Shown: one piece after another, positions 43,317 to 52,655 of the stretch
How positions within the stretch are numbered: position 1 is the stretch's first letter
Layout of the letters: the number at the start of each line of letters is the position of its first letter
Origin: Leptotrichia sp. HSP-536
GTDB taxonomy: Bacteria; Fusobacteriota; Fusobacteriia; Fusobacteriales; Leptotrichiaceae
Length of the DNA stretch: 64,000 nt
Assembly (NCBI RefSeq): GCF_041199985.1
Contig: NZ_CP165647.1
Coordinates: forward strand, 1,364,001-1,428,000
Direction of reading: 5' to 3'
Notes under the pieces: generated by a model
The model's input: the letters and a program-made list of their open reading frames with translations, nothing else
What the model was told of the DNA's origin: nothing
Databases searched by the model: none
Program-made: the position numbers and the translations under genes

Positions 43317-43326
43317 TTGAGTATGC
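43317..43326. repeat. 10-bp target duplication of the ISLre2-type double insert (left)
   Basis: TTGAGTATGC. It recurs directly at 46373-46382 and in inverted form (GCATACTCAA) at 44845-44854, between the two ISLre2-type copies. Confidence 0.88.
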
Positions 43327-44844
43327 GACAGAGTAAAAAATATAGGGGCAGTCATTAAATGCCACAACAAATCTTTTTTGACTGCTTTTTTAAAATATTT
43401 TACTTTGTGATATTTCTTTCAAAACTTCCCTAATCGGACATTCTCCTTCTCTCAAATATGGCATATTTGTGCTTTTTCCTGTTTCATTAACAATTTCTGG
43501 CAAGCATTCCATCTCTATTACCTTTTCTAGTGAACTCGTTCTTTTCCCGCTAAAGTACAATTCATACGCCTTTTCCCTATCTTTTCCATAGTTTGCAAAG
43601 AAAGTGTGGTATAACGCTCTTGCCTTTATCTTTCTTCTTGAAAATGCTTTTGGCCTACTTGATAGAAATCTTGAGCATTCATGGGATACAAGGGCTTCCG
43701 TCCTTGAGCCTATGTAGTCCTCCTCCGTGTATATTCTTCTTATCTTCTCATACTGGTTAAGCAGCATCTTCGTCTGGTCTTTTCTTCTCTGGCTTACATT
43801 CTCCTTTTCCTTGAAATTTTCATAAAAGTTTTCAAGTTCTTTAAAATCGTCTCCCTTTAGCCATCTGTAAAGGTTTTTTGATATTTCCTTGTCCCTTTTA
43901 GAAATTTCAGCTATGGCTTTTACTAAATGGAACTTGTCATAGATGTGTATTGGCTTGTAAATTCCAAGCTCTCTTACAAAGCTGTCTATCCATATTCCTC
44001 CATCAGAGTTCACAATTAGTTTCTTTTTGTCCATATTGTATCTTTTTTCAAGATAGTTAAGTACATACTCCGACACTTCCTCAAGCGATACGGATGCAGG
44101 AAACATTATTGTGTGCTTGTCAATGAGTTTGTTCCTGTCTGTGCAGATTTTCTCAATTCCACGATGTATTACAGCCATCCTCATGTATGTATTTTTACTT
44201 CTTCTACACTTCATATGATCTTCATCAATCTCCATATATACTGGCGAACTATCATCTCTTTCAAATCTTTCAATATCAAGTTTCGGCATTTGAAAAGAAT
44301 TGACAAGATTATACACGGTAGCCCTTGAAACACCGTAAGTTTTTGCAAGAAATGAAGCTGTAGTATGCTGATATTCAAAAAGTATAGTAAAAATCGTTTA
44401 TCAGAAAGCCGTCTATACCGCTTAAGTCCAATTTTTTCATCAATGTAATAATGAATGCCTGTTTTTTTGTTTACATATTTTCGACGTTCAAAAGTTACAT
44501 CCCCGAAGGCAGTGATAACAGTTCTTTTAACAAAACCTCTGCTTTTAAACTTATCTTTTCTTTCGTTGGAATGAAAGAAGTAATCATCAACTTTTTTGAC
44601 ATAAACTTTAAACAGTGTTTCAAAAGCTTTTGTGACAAACAGCTTAAACTGCTGCTCAAACGGAAGTCTGAAAGAAAAAATATTTTTAAGAAAAGTCTTT
44701 ACAAGTGAAGAAAAATCTGATATTCTAATCATAGAGGGAACCACCTTTCAATAGGATTTGGCGATTATATTGTAGCTGGTTTTCTCTTTTTTTTTAATTT
44801 GAAATTTAATTAAATTTATTTGCCCCTATATTTTTTACTCTGTC
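43327..44844 (-). mobile_element. ISLre2-type element, copy A (1,518 bp)
   Basis: Starts GACAGAGTAAAAAATATAGG and ends with the reverse complement, giving 24-bp perfect terminal inverted repeats. It encodes one minus-strand UPF0236/ISLre2-type transposase. Same length and orientation as copy B, from which it differs at few positions. Confidence 0.85.
43390..44744 (-). pseudogene. ISLre2/UPF0236-family transposase, copy A, frameshifted
   Basis: The N-terminal part (44744-44211) reads MVPSMIRISDFSSLVKTFLK, then TAFGDVTFERRKYVNKKTG and KIGLKRYRRLSDKR, where the frame is lost. The C-terminal part (to 43390) has VYMEIDEDHMKCRRSKNTY with a catalytic Asp, KLIVNSDGGIWIDSFVREL with the second, and the Cys/Arg-rich ending. 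Compared with copy B, one base is missing near 44395. About 450 residues when joined. The element is probably non-autonomous. Confidence 0.82.
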
Positions 44845-44854
44845 GCATACTCAA
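44845..44854. repeat. Inverted copy of the target duplication between the two ISLre2-type elements
   Basis: GCATACTCAA, the exact reverse complement of the flanking TTGAGTATGC at 43317-43326 and 46373-46382. It is bordered by facing IS ends (CTCTGTC on the left, GACAGAG on the right). Confidence 0.88.
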
Positions 44855-46372
44855 GACAGAGTAAAAAATATAGGGGCAGTCATTAAATGCCACAACAAAT
44901 CTTTTTTGACTGCTTTTTTTAAAATATTTTACTTTGTGATATTTCTTTCAAAACTTCCCTAATCGGACATTCTCCTTCTCTCAAATATGGCATATTTGTG
45001 CTTTTTCCTGTTTCATTAACAATTTCTGGCAAGCATTCCATCTCTATTACCTTTTCTAGTGAACTCGTTCTTTTCCCGCTAAAGTACAATTCATACGCCT
45101 TTTCCCTATCTTTTCCATAGTTTGCAAAGAAAGTGTGGTATAACGCTCTTGCCTTTATCTTTCTTCTTGAAAATGCTTTTGGCCTACTTGATAGAAATCT
45201 TGAGCATTCATGGGATACAAGGGCTTCCGTCCTTGAGCCTATGTAGTCCTCCTCCGTGTATATTCTTCTTATCTTCTCATACTGGTTAAGCAGCATCTTC
45301 GTCTGGTCTTTTCTTCTCTGGCTTACATTCTCCTTTTCCTTGAAATTTTCATAAAAGTTTTCAAGTTCTTTAAAATCGTCTCCCTTTAGCCATCTGTAAA
45401 GGTTTTTTGATATTTCCTTGTCCCTTTTAGAAATTTCATCTATGGCTTTTACTAAATGGAACTTGTCATAGATGTGTATTGGCTTGTAAATTCTAAGCTC
45501 TCTTACAAAACTGTCTATCCATATTCCTCCATCAGAGTTCACAATTAGTTTCTTTTTGTCCATATTGTATCTTTTTTCAAGATAGTTAAGTACATACTCC
45601 GACACTTCCTCAAGCGATACGGGCAGGAAACATTATTGTGTGCTTGTCAATGAGTTTATTCCTGTCTCTGCAGATTTCCTCAATTCCACGATGTATTACA
45701 GCCATCCTCATGTATGTATTTTTACTTCTTCTACACTTCATATGATCTTCATCAATCTCCATATATACTGGTGAATTATCATCTCTTTCAAATCTTTCAA
45801 TATCAAGTTTCGGCATTTGAAAAGAATTGACAAGATTATACACGGTAGTCCTTGAAACACCGTAAGTTTTTGCAAGAAATGAAGCTGTAGCATGCTGATA
45901 TTCAAAAAGTATAGTAAAAATCATCTCCTCAGAAAGCCGTCTATACCGCTTAAGTCTAATTTTTTCATCAATGTAGTAGTGAATGCCTGTTTTTTTGTCT
46001 ACATATTTTCGACGTTCAAAAGTTACATCCCCGAAGGCAGTGGCAGCAGTTCTTTTAACAAATCCTTTGCTTTTAAACTTATCTTTTCTTTCATTGGAAT
46101 GAAAGAAGTAATCATCAGCTCTTTTGACATAAACTCTAAATAGCATTTCAAAAGCTTTTGTGACAAACAGCTTAAACTGCTGCTCAAACGGAAGTCTGAA
46201 AGAAAAAATATTTTTAAAAAAAGTCTTTACAAGCGAGGAAAAATCTGATATTCTAATCATAGAGGGAACCACCTTTCAATAGGATTTGGCGATTATATTG
46301 TAGCTGGTTTCCTCTTTTTTGTTAATTTGAAATTTAATTAAATTTATTTGCCCCTATATTTTTTACTCTGTC
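44855..46372 (-). mobile_element. ISLre2-type element, copy B (1,518 bp)
   Basis: Same ends and orientation as copy A. Followed directly by the right TTGAGTATGC and the rest of IS copy 2. Confidence 0.85.
44919..46272 (-). pseudogene. ISLre2/UPF0236-family transposase, copy B, frameshifted
   Basis: The N-terminal part (46272-45610) is complete through KLIDKHTIMFPA, then hits a 2-base deletion near 45620 (GATACGGGCAGG against GATACGGATGCAGG in copy A). The C-terminal part (45605-44919) continues YVLNYLEKRYNMDKKKLIVN to the end. The lesion differs from that in copy A, so A and B broke separately. Confidence 0.82.
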
Positions 46373-46382
46373 TTGAGTATGC
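46373..46382. repeat. 10-bp target duplication of the ISLre2-type double insert (right)
   Basis: TTGAGTATGC, identical to 43317-43326. IS copy 2 resumes at 46383 after it. Confidence 0.88.
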
Positions 46383-47320
46383 AATAAAATATAACAATAA
46401 TTCAAAGGCGGCATTAAAATATAAGACATCAAGACAGCAGATTAAGAGATGGCGTGACAGATATGACGGAACAGTGCAGTCACTGATGCCAAAAAGCAGA
46501 AGACCTAAAAGTCATCCAAATCAGCATACTCAGGAAGAAATAGATTTAATTATGAAAAAATACAGGAGATTTTCATATGAAGGACTGGCACAGGTATATA
46601 CCGAAGCTAGAAAACTGGGATACAGCCGTTCTTATGGAACTATGTGCAAAATAATAAGAAAAATTAGGGATAATAAGCCCAAAAAGCCTAAAAGGCTTTA
46701 CAAAAGCACAAAAAAGTGAAGCAGGCTGCATATCCTGGCGAAAAGGTTCAGATAGACATAAAATATGTTCCAAGAGAATGCATATGTTTTGGAATGAATG
46801 ACCAGAATTACTATCAGATAACGGCAATAGATGAGTATACAAGGAAGAGGTATTAAGAATAGTGGATGAAAAAAGTACATACCAGACGACAAAATTTCTA
46901 GAAACGCTTGAAGCGGAGCTGGGCTTTAAAATAGAAAAAATACAAAGTGATAACGGCAGGGAGTTTACGAATGCGGAAAATGGCAAAAAGACACTATTTG
47001 AGCTAAAGCTGGAAGAACTAGGGATAGAATACATGACAACAAGACCGTATTCGCCGTGGCAGAATGGGAAAGTGGAAAGGAGCCACAGGCTAGACAGCAA
47101 TTATTATTTAGGAAAAAGATTTAGAAGTCTGGAAAAATTAAGAAGGTCAGTAAAAAGATATTGCAGCAGATACAATAATATATCAAGAAAAGTATTAAAT
47201 TTTAAAAGTCCAAATGAAATGCTGAAAGAATACAGGACAAACAATTAGGCTAAGACATTAGTAAGATAACTTTTCTATTTATTTTTAAAGTTTTTGTAAC
47301 AAATGTTTGACAACTATACA

Positions 47321-47343
47321 AAGTTTATGGGAAAAATTTTTGA
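47321..47343. repeat. Target-site duplication of IS copy 2, right copy (split by ISLre2-type copy C)
   Basis: The first 23 of 26 bases; the last three follow copy C at 48858-48860. Exact match to 43150-43172. Confidence 0.83.
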
Positions 47344-48848
47344 GACAGAGTAAAAAATATAGGGGCAGTCATTAAATACCACAGCAAATCTTTTTTGACT
47401 GCTTTTTTAAAATATTTTACTTTGTGATATTTCTTTCAAGACTTCCCTAGTCGGACATTCTCCTCCTCTCAAATATGGCAGATTTGTGCTTTTTCCTGTT
47501 TCATTAACAATTTCTGGCAAGCATTCCATCTCTATTGCCTTTTCTAGTGAACTCGTTCTTTTGCCACTAAAGTACAGTTCATATGCCTTTTCCCTGTTTT
47601 TTCCATAGTTTGCAAAAAAGGTGTGATATAACGCTCTTGCCTTTATCTTCCTTCCTGAAAATGCTTTCGGCCTGCTTGACAAAAATCTTGAGCATTCGTG
47701 GGACACAAGGGCTTCCGTCCTTGAGCCTATGTAATCCTCTTCAGTATATATCCTTCTTATCTTCTCATACTGGTTAAGCAGCATCTTCATCTGTTCCTTC
47801 CTTCTCTGGCTCACATTCTCTTTTTCCTTGAAATTCTCATAAAAATTTTCAAGTTCTGCAAAGTTATCTTTCTCAAGCCACCTGTAAAGATTTTTTGATA
47901 TTTCCTTGTCCTTCTTGGAAATTTCAACTATAGCTTTTACTAGATGAAACTTGTCATAAATGTGTATCGGATTGTAAATCCTAAGCTCCCCTGCAAAGCT
48001 GTCTATCCATATTCCCCCATCAGAGCTTCTTCTTGTCCATATTGTATCTCTTTTCAAGATAGTTAAGCACATATTCCGACACTTTCAAGCGGTACGGATG
48101 TAGGAAACATTATTGTGTGCTTGTCAATAAGTTTGTTTCTGTCCCTGCAGATTTATCAATTCCACGATGTATTGAAACCAACCTCATATATGTGTTTTTA
48201 CTTTTTCTGCATTTCATATGGTCTTCATCAATCTCCATATATACTGGCGAATCGTCATCCCTTTCAAATCTTTCAATATCAAGTTTCGGTATTTCAAAAG
48301 AATTGACAAGATTATACACAGTAGCCCTTGAAACACCGTAAGTTTTTGCAAGAAATGAAGCCGTAGCATATTGATACTCAAAAAGTATAGTAAAAATCAG
48401 CTCCTCAGAAAGCCGTCTGTACCGCTTAAGCCCAATTTTTTCATCAATGTAGTAGTGAATGCCTGTTTTCTTGTCTACATATTTTCGACGTTCAAAAGTG
48501 ACATGCCCGAAGGCAGTAGTAACAGTTCTTTTAACAAATCCTTTGCTTTTAAATTTATCTTTTCTTTTATCGGAATGAAAAAAGGCATCATCAACTCTTT
48601 TGACATAAACTCTAAACAGTGTTTCAAAGGCCTTTGAGATAAACAGCTTAAACTGCTGCTCAAACGGAAGTCTGAAGGAAAAAATATTTTTAAAAAAAGT
48701 CTTTACAAGCGAGAAAAAATCTGATATTCTAATCATAGAGGGAACCACCTTTCAATAGAGTTTGGCGATTATATTGTAACTGGTTTTCTCTTTTTTGTTA
48801 ATTTGAAATTTAATTAAATTTATTTGCCCCTATATTTTTTACTCTGTC
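47344..48848 (-). mobile_element. ISLre2-type element, copy C (1,505 bp), inside the target duplication of IS copy 2
   Basis: Same 24-bp ends as copies A and B. It is flanked by AATTTTTGA at 47335-47343 and 48849-48857, a 9-bp target duplication. It is more diverged and has several deletions. It inserted after IS copy 2, since it splits that element's right duplication. Confidence 0.83.
47407..48748 (-). pseudogene. ISLre2/UPF0236-family transposase, copy C, multiply broken
   Basis: The N-terminal fragment is 48748-48110 and the C-terminal fragment 48072-47407. Against copy A it lacks 11 bases near 48018-48030 (removing part of KLIVNSDGG), 2 near 48085 and one or more near 48155. It is clearly dead, unlike the single-lesion copies A and B. 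Confidence 0.82.
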
Positions 48849-49002
48849 AATTTTTGAAAAGGGCTTGACTTTTTTAAAAAATTGAGGTAATATTAGCACA
48901 AGAATAAGTCAGCATAAAAAATGAGAGCCTAGTTTTAGGAGGTGTATAGGTAGGATATAACTTTTCCTTAAACTCATTTTAAAATAAAAATAAAACAAAG
49001 CA

Positions 49003-49090
49003 ATATAAAATTAAATATAGAGAGCCTGAATGCAGGATTATCGGAAAAGACATTTCTGAGATTTTGTATAGGCTCTTTTTTGTTTAAAAT
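49003..49090 (+). ncRNA. Leader hairpin element R1 upstream of the secretion operon
   Basis: AGAGCCT (49021-49027) pairs with AGGCTCT (49070-49076), followed by TTTTTTG. An inner stem of CAGGA with TTCTG type pairs lies inside. About 88 bp are repeated with roughly 80 percent identity at 49268-49354, and the paired positions of the stems are kept. After R1 comes a good ribosome site (GAGGTGAG) and a 10-codon ORF (MKLDLNIRSP, 49103-49135). This could be an attenuator or only a duplicated terminator. Confidence 0.5.
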
Positions 49091-49267
49091 CGAGGTGAGA
49101 ATATGAAATTAGATTTAAATATTAGAAGCCCTTAACTAATACTAAACCCCATTTAAATAACGAACTTATTATAAACTTTTTTAGTAATAGATAAAAACCT
49201 AATATTTTAATATAATTTTCGCTTTTTAAACGGGGAATAGTATAAGATATTAAGATAAAAAACGGAT

Positions 49268-49354
49268 ATATAAAATTAAATATAGGAGCCTAAGTGCAGA
49301 ATTATTAGAAAAAACATTTCTGAAATTTTGTACAGGCTCTTTTTTTGTTTAAAA
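49268..49354 (+). ncRNA. Leader hairpin element R2 directly before virB2
   Basis: GAGCCT (49286-49291) pairs with AGGCTC (49334-49339), then TTTTTTT. The inner stem is CAGAA with TTCTG. It ends 14 nt before the virB2 ATG, so it must be read through or opened for the operon to be expressed. The DNA between R1 and R2 holds the short ORF and a distant CCCC...GGGG inverted repeat. Nothing else is seen in 48858-49368. Confidence 0.5.
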
Positions 49355-49368
49355 GGGGACGATAAATA

Positions 49369-49734
49369 ATGAAAAAAATAAAAGTTAAAAATGTATTGTT
49401 AAATAAAAAATTTCAATTGATATGCCTAATGATTTTGTTTTTGGCAACAACTGTAATAACTCAAGCAACTACAAGTGGAAATGCAGGAATATTTGCTACG
49501 CTTGTAACTTTTCTTACAAATGTGAATAATGGTCTGAAAATAGTTTTTTCACTAGGGGCTATTGGGTGTATAGGATTTGGAGTGTTCAAAATGCTGACTG
49601 ATCCGAACATGACCGCAATTATAACTTTGCTAATAGGAGTTGCTTTGGCACTTGCACTTATTTTTGGTTCAGAGGATATAGTAAAAGGGCTTGGTGGAAC
49701 AATGATTGATCCAAGTCTTTTGGAAGGGGTATAG
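49369..49734 (+). CDS. virB2: VirB2/TrbC-like major pilin
   Basis: 121 residues. A long signal region (FQLICLMILFLATTVITQA) is followed by the mature pilin with two hydrophobic helices (TNVNNGLKIVFSLGAIGCIGFGVF and TAIITLLIGVALALALIF), the usual VirB2/TrbC layout. It is the first gene of the secretion operon, right after leader R2. GGGGAC lies 8 nt upstream. The family is called by topology and position; the sequence is divergent. Confidence 0.75.
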   Translation: MKKIKVKNVLLNKKFQLICLMILFLATTVITQATTSGNAGIFATLVTFLTNVNNGLKIVFSLGAIGCIGFGVFKMLTDPNMTAIITLLIGVALALALIFGSEDIVKGLGGTMIDPSLLEGV

Positions 49735-49736
49735 AC

Positions 49737-50443
49737 TTGGATTTGAAAAGAATAAGCAGGAAAAGAGATGTTTTTAAATTAAGAACTGATGCCAAAAGGG
49801 AAAAGACAAGTTTTGAAAAAAGAGCTGAGACTTTGTTTGAACTCGCAGAAACAAATGCAAAGTTAAAAAGGATTTTAGGAATAAGTGTAGTTGTTGCTCT
49901 TGTCTTATGTTTGGCACTGGCATATTTCGCTATAAGAACAAATATAAAAGTATTTCTTGTTCAAGTTGATAAAACTACAGGAGCTCCAATGGAAGTAAAT
50001 GTATTGACAAAATCGAATTTGAAGGTTGGGGAGAAAGAAACAAAATATTTCATATCAAAATTTATTTTGGATATAAGAACTCTTCCAAAAGATACGACAT
50101 ATTATGATAATAAATTAAAAGAAAATGCCTTTTTTCTGACGCAAAATTCACAAAAAAACTGGATGCAGTAATTCAGGAGACAGGAACAATACAAATGCTT
50201 GCGGACAAAATTACAACGAATGTAAATATAGTTTCAGCAAATAAACTTACAAATACTTCAAACACTTATCAAGTTAGATGGAAGGAAAAACAGTTTTCTG
50301 AAACAGGAATGGAAATACAAAATACAAGTTATCTTGGAGTATTTACTGTGGACTATGTGAACGAAAAAAATGAGGAACTGGTAGCTAAAAATCCATTGGG
50401 GATAATAATAAAGGATTTTACAATTTCAAGGGAAAATAATTAG
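49737..50443 (+). CDS. virB8: VirB8/TrbF-like inner-membrane channel protein, needing a -1 frame change
   Basis: The first frame (TTG 49737 to 50171, 144 residues) has a cytoplasmic tail with RETxFEKRAETL-type helix, a transmembrane helix (ILGISVVVALVLCLALAYFA, about 55-75) and the start of the periplasmic domain. It ends TQNSQKNWMQ. The -1 frame continues KLDAVIQETGTIQMLADKIT to 50443, the rest of the VirB8/TrbF domain (YQVRWKEKQFSE, YLGVFTVDYV). At the junction is A AAA AAC (50153-50159), a textbook slippery heptamer in the right register. Full product about 235 residues. Alternatives are a lost A or a sequencing error. Confidence 0.72.
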
Positions 50444-50461
50444 AAAAAACGAGGGAGATAT

Positions 50462-51286
50462 ATGACAGGAAACAAGTTAAAGAAAATTAATAAAAGAATA
50501 GTCTCAATATTGTTTTTGACATTGATATCGGCGAATATTTTTGCAAATGATGGAAATGCAAAAAATGATATTACAGTAGATACAGTAAAAAATAATCAAA
50601 AACTGTTTGATGATGATGGAATATTAAGCGGGAAGAAAGAGGCGATAAAAAAGACATCTGTTGTATTCAATTATTCTGAAAACAGTATATATGAAGTTTA
50701 TTCTAAACCAGACTATTTAACAACTTTAAGGCTAGCTCCAAATGAAAAAGTAATATTTAAGGCTGGTGGAGATACAGAACGCTGGATGATTGAAGAAGCT
50801 GTTGGTGGAAAAGAAAATAGAACATACATATACATAAAACCACTTGAAGAAGATATCAAGACTAATATAAATATAGTAACGGATAAACACAGTTATTTTA
50901 TTAATATTGAATCTAAAAATGGAGAATACAATCCTTTAGTGGAATGGCAATATCCAAATGAGAGAAAAATATTAATGGATGAATACGAGACTAATACAGA
51001 AAGTATTGGTACAACGGATTTAATGAAACTGAATTACAGATATTCGTGGAACAAGAACTCAAAACTTTCTCCAGTTCAAGTATTTGACAATGGAGAAAAA
51101 ACATTTATAGTATTAAGGTCAAATTTGCAGGAAATGCCAGCCTTTTATGTGAAAGGTTTGGATAATCAGCTGTCCTTAGTTAATACAAAAATTGAAGGGC
51201 GCAATATTATGATTAACAATGTTGTAAAGGAAATATATATGACACTTGGAAAAAATACATTGAAGATATATAACCAGAAAAAATAG
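50462..51286 (+). CDS. virB9: VirB9/TrbG-like outer-ring protein
   Basis: 274 residues. The signal peptide (KKINKRIVSILFLTLISANIFA) leads to a VirB9/TrbG/CagX-type domain: YEVYSKPDYLTTLRLAPNEK at the start, TYIYIKPLEEDIKTNINIVT, and the C-terminal LSPVQVFDNGEKTFIVLRSN with IMINNVVKEIYMTLGKNTL. The last part binds VirB10 and the outer-membrane pore. GAGGGAG precedes the ATG. Confidence 0.83.
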   Translation: MTGNKLKKINKRIVSILFLTLISANIFANDGNAKNDITVDTVKNNQKLFDDDGILSGKKEAIKKTSVVFNYSENSIYEVYSKPDYLTTLRLAPNEKVIFKAGGDTERWMIEEAVGGKENRTYIYIKPLEEDIKTNINIVTDKHSYFINIESKNGEYNPLVEWQYPNERKILMDEYETNTESIGTTDLMKLNYRYSWNKNSKLSPVQVFDNGEKTFIVLRSNLQEMPAFYVKGLDNQLSLVNTKIEGRNIMINNVVKEIYMTLGKNTLKIYNQKK

Positions 51287-51303
51287 AAAAGGGGGTGTCT
51301 TAA

Positions 51304-52653
51304 TTGGTAAATAAGAATGACTATTTTGAAACTTCTGAAGACGATTTTACAGAGCAGAAAGAAGAGGAAATATCACTTGAAGATGAAGGAAACGGAACAA
51401 TAAAAAATTCAAAAATAACAATAGAAGAATTTTTTGATAAGAAAAAAGTCATTATTCTAATTTGTATAATTTCAGGTTTAATTTTTGCAAGCATATATTT
51501 TGCAAATCAGGTAAAAAAAAATATGAAGTCAAATGAACAGGAAAAAGTAGATTCAATATCGACAGGAACAGAACTGGATATAAATGATGCCGTAAATACT
51601 CAGGCAAATAAAAATCCTCAAGTTTCTGAAACCACAGCACAGTCTGGAACAGAAAATATAAATACATCATCTGATAGAACGGGAACACCAAACTTATCAC
51701 AATATGATTCACAATTAAGTTCAGATTACAGTAACGACAATCTTGATTCAAGTTATGGAACTTCAACTTCTCCCCCATCATTTTCTAATGTTTCTGAAAA
51801 TGAAAATACTAATACTTCAGCTACTTCTGTAGCTCCTTCAGAAAAAAATAAGGAATGGAGAAAATCCTCAATAGGATTTGATAAAGGAGTTTCAACACAA
51901 ACTCCGCAAGTACCAGAACAATATCAGGAACAGCAACCAGCTTCACAAAATACACAACAGCAAAATGAAAATGACACAGATCAGAATAAACAAAAGTCAA
52001 AGTCCTTATTCCTGAAGCAGAAACAGGACAGCTTCTATTCGACTAATTTAAAAAATCCTGCAATAGGTAAATATGAGTTAAAGACAGGGAGCTTTATTCC
52101 AGCCGTTCTTGTAACAGCAATTAATTCTGATTTACCGGGAGATGTGATTGCACAAGTTAGAGAAAATGTTTATGACTATCGTACTGGAAAAAATATTTTG
52201 ATTCCTATGGGTACAAAAATAATTGGAAAATATGACAGTAGTATAACGTATGGACAGAACAGAGTTTTATTGATATGGCAAAGACTAGTATTTCCAAATG
52301 GCTCAACACTTGTGCTTGATAATATGCAGGGAGTTGATTTGTTAGGTAATGCAGGATTGAAAGGAAAAACTAACAGCCATTTCTGGAAACTTATGAGAAG
52401 TGTGCTGTTATCCTCTGCTATAAATATAGTTTCAGGATCACTTGAAGGTCTAAATGTAAATATTGAGACTGGAAGCAGGTCAAGAGTGAATATTGGTACA
52501 GGTGTTTCAGATGCTGCACAGAATATCAGAAGTATCGGGGAAAGAATCATTGAAAAAGATTTAAACAGACAGCCTACAATTGAAATAAAGAGAGGTAAAA
52601 AATTTAATATCTTTGTAAGCAAGGATATAATTTTATCTCCATATAGGAAATAA
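51304..52653 (+). CDS. virB10: VirB10/TrbI-like channel protein
   Basis: 449 residues from TTG 51304 (GGGGGTG upstream). A cytoplasmic acidic tail (about 1-45), one transmembrane helix (VIILICIISGLIFASIYFA, about 47-66), then a long Ser/Thr/Gln/Asn-rich flexible region (about 80-240). The C-terminal TrbI domain is KYELKTGSFIPAVLVTAINS, YDYRTGKNILIPMGTKIIGK, WQRLVFPNGSTLVLDN and SAINIVSG. It spans both membranes and links the ATPases with the outer ring. Confidence 0.88.
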   Translation: MVNKNDYFETSEDDFTEQKEEEISLEDEGNGTIKNSKITIEEFFDKKKVIILICIISGLIFASIYFANQVKKNMKSNEQEKVDSISTGTELDINDAVNTQANKNPQVSETTAQSGTENINTSSDRTGTPNLSQYDSQLSSDYSNDNLDSSYGTSTSPPSFSNVSENENTNTSATSVAPSEKNKEWRKSSIGFDKGVSTQTPQVPEQYQEQQPASQNTQQQNENDTDQNKQKSKSLFLKQKQDSFYSTNLKNPAIGKYELKTGSFIPAVLVTAINSDLPGDVIAQVRENVYDYRTGKNILIPMGTKIIGKYDSSITYGQNRVLLIWQRLVFPNGSTLVLDNMQGVDLLGNAGLKGKTNSHFWKLMRSVLLSSAINIVSGSLEGLNVNIETGSRSRVNIGTGVSDAAQNIRSIGERIIEKDLNRQPTIEIKRGKKFNIFVSKDIILSPYRK

Positions 52654-52655
52654 TT

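Larger units (their letters stand above)
43274..47248 (+). pseudogene. orfA/orfB of IS copy 2, interrupted
   Basis: orfA starts at ATG 43274 and is cut at 43326; it resumes at 46383 and ends at 46719 at the same A AAA AAG TGA. orfB resumes with the DDE core from GTG 46862 to 47248, with the same T deletion as in copy 1. An ORF from 46348 that runs through the ISLre2 end into orfA is an artefact of the insertion. Confidence 0.8.
43176..47320 (+). mobile_element. Second copy of the 1,089-bp IS, split by two ISLre2-type elements
   Basis: The left part is 43176-43326 (151 bp) and the right part 46383-47320 (938 bp), together 1,089 bp, equal to copy 1. The sequence is almost identical to copy 1 (for example C for T at 43246, A for G near 47090). 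It is interrupted at orfA codon 18 by the 3,046-bp double ISLre2-type insert. It has the same orfB lesion as copy 1. Confidence 0.88.

Noticed and set aside
46348..46382. New start of a fused ORF at the ISLre2/IS junction
   Set aside because: The first residues come from the terminal repeat of the ISLre2-type element. The frame is an accident of the insertion and has no ribosome site.
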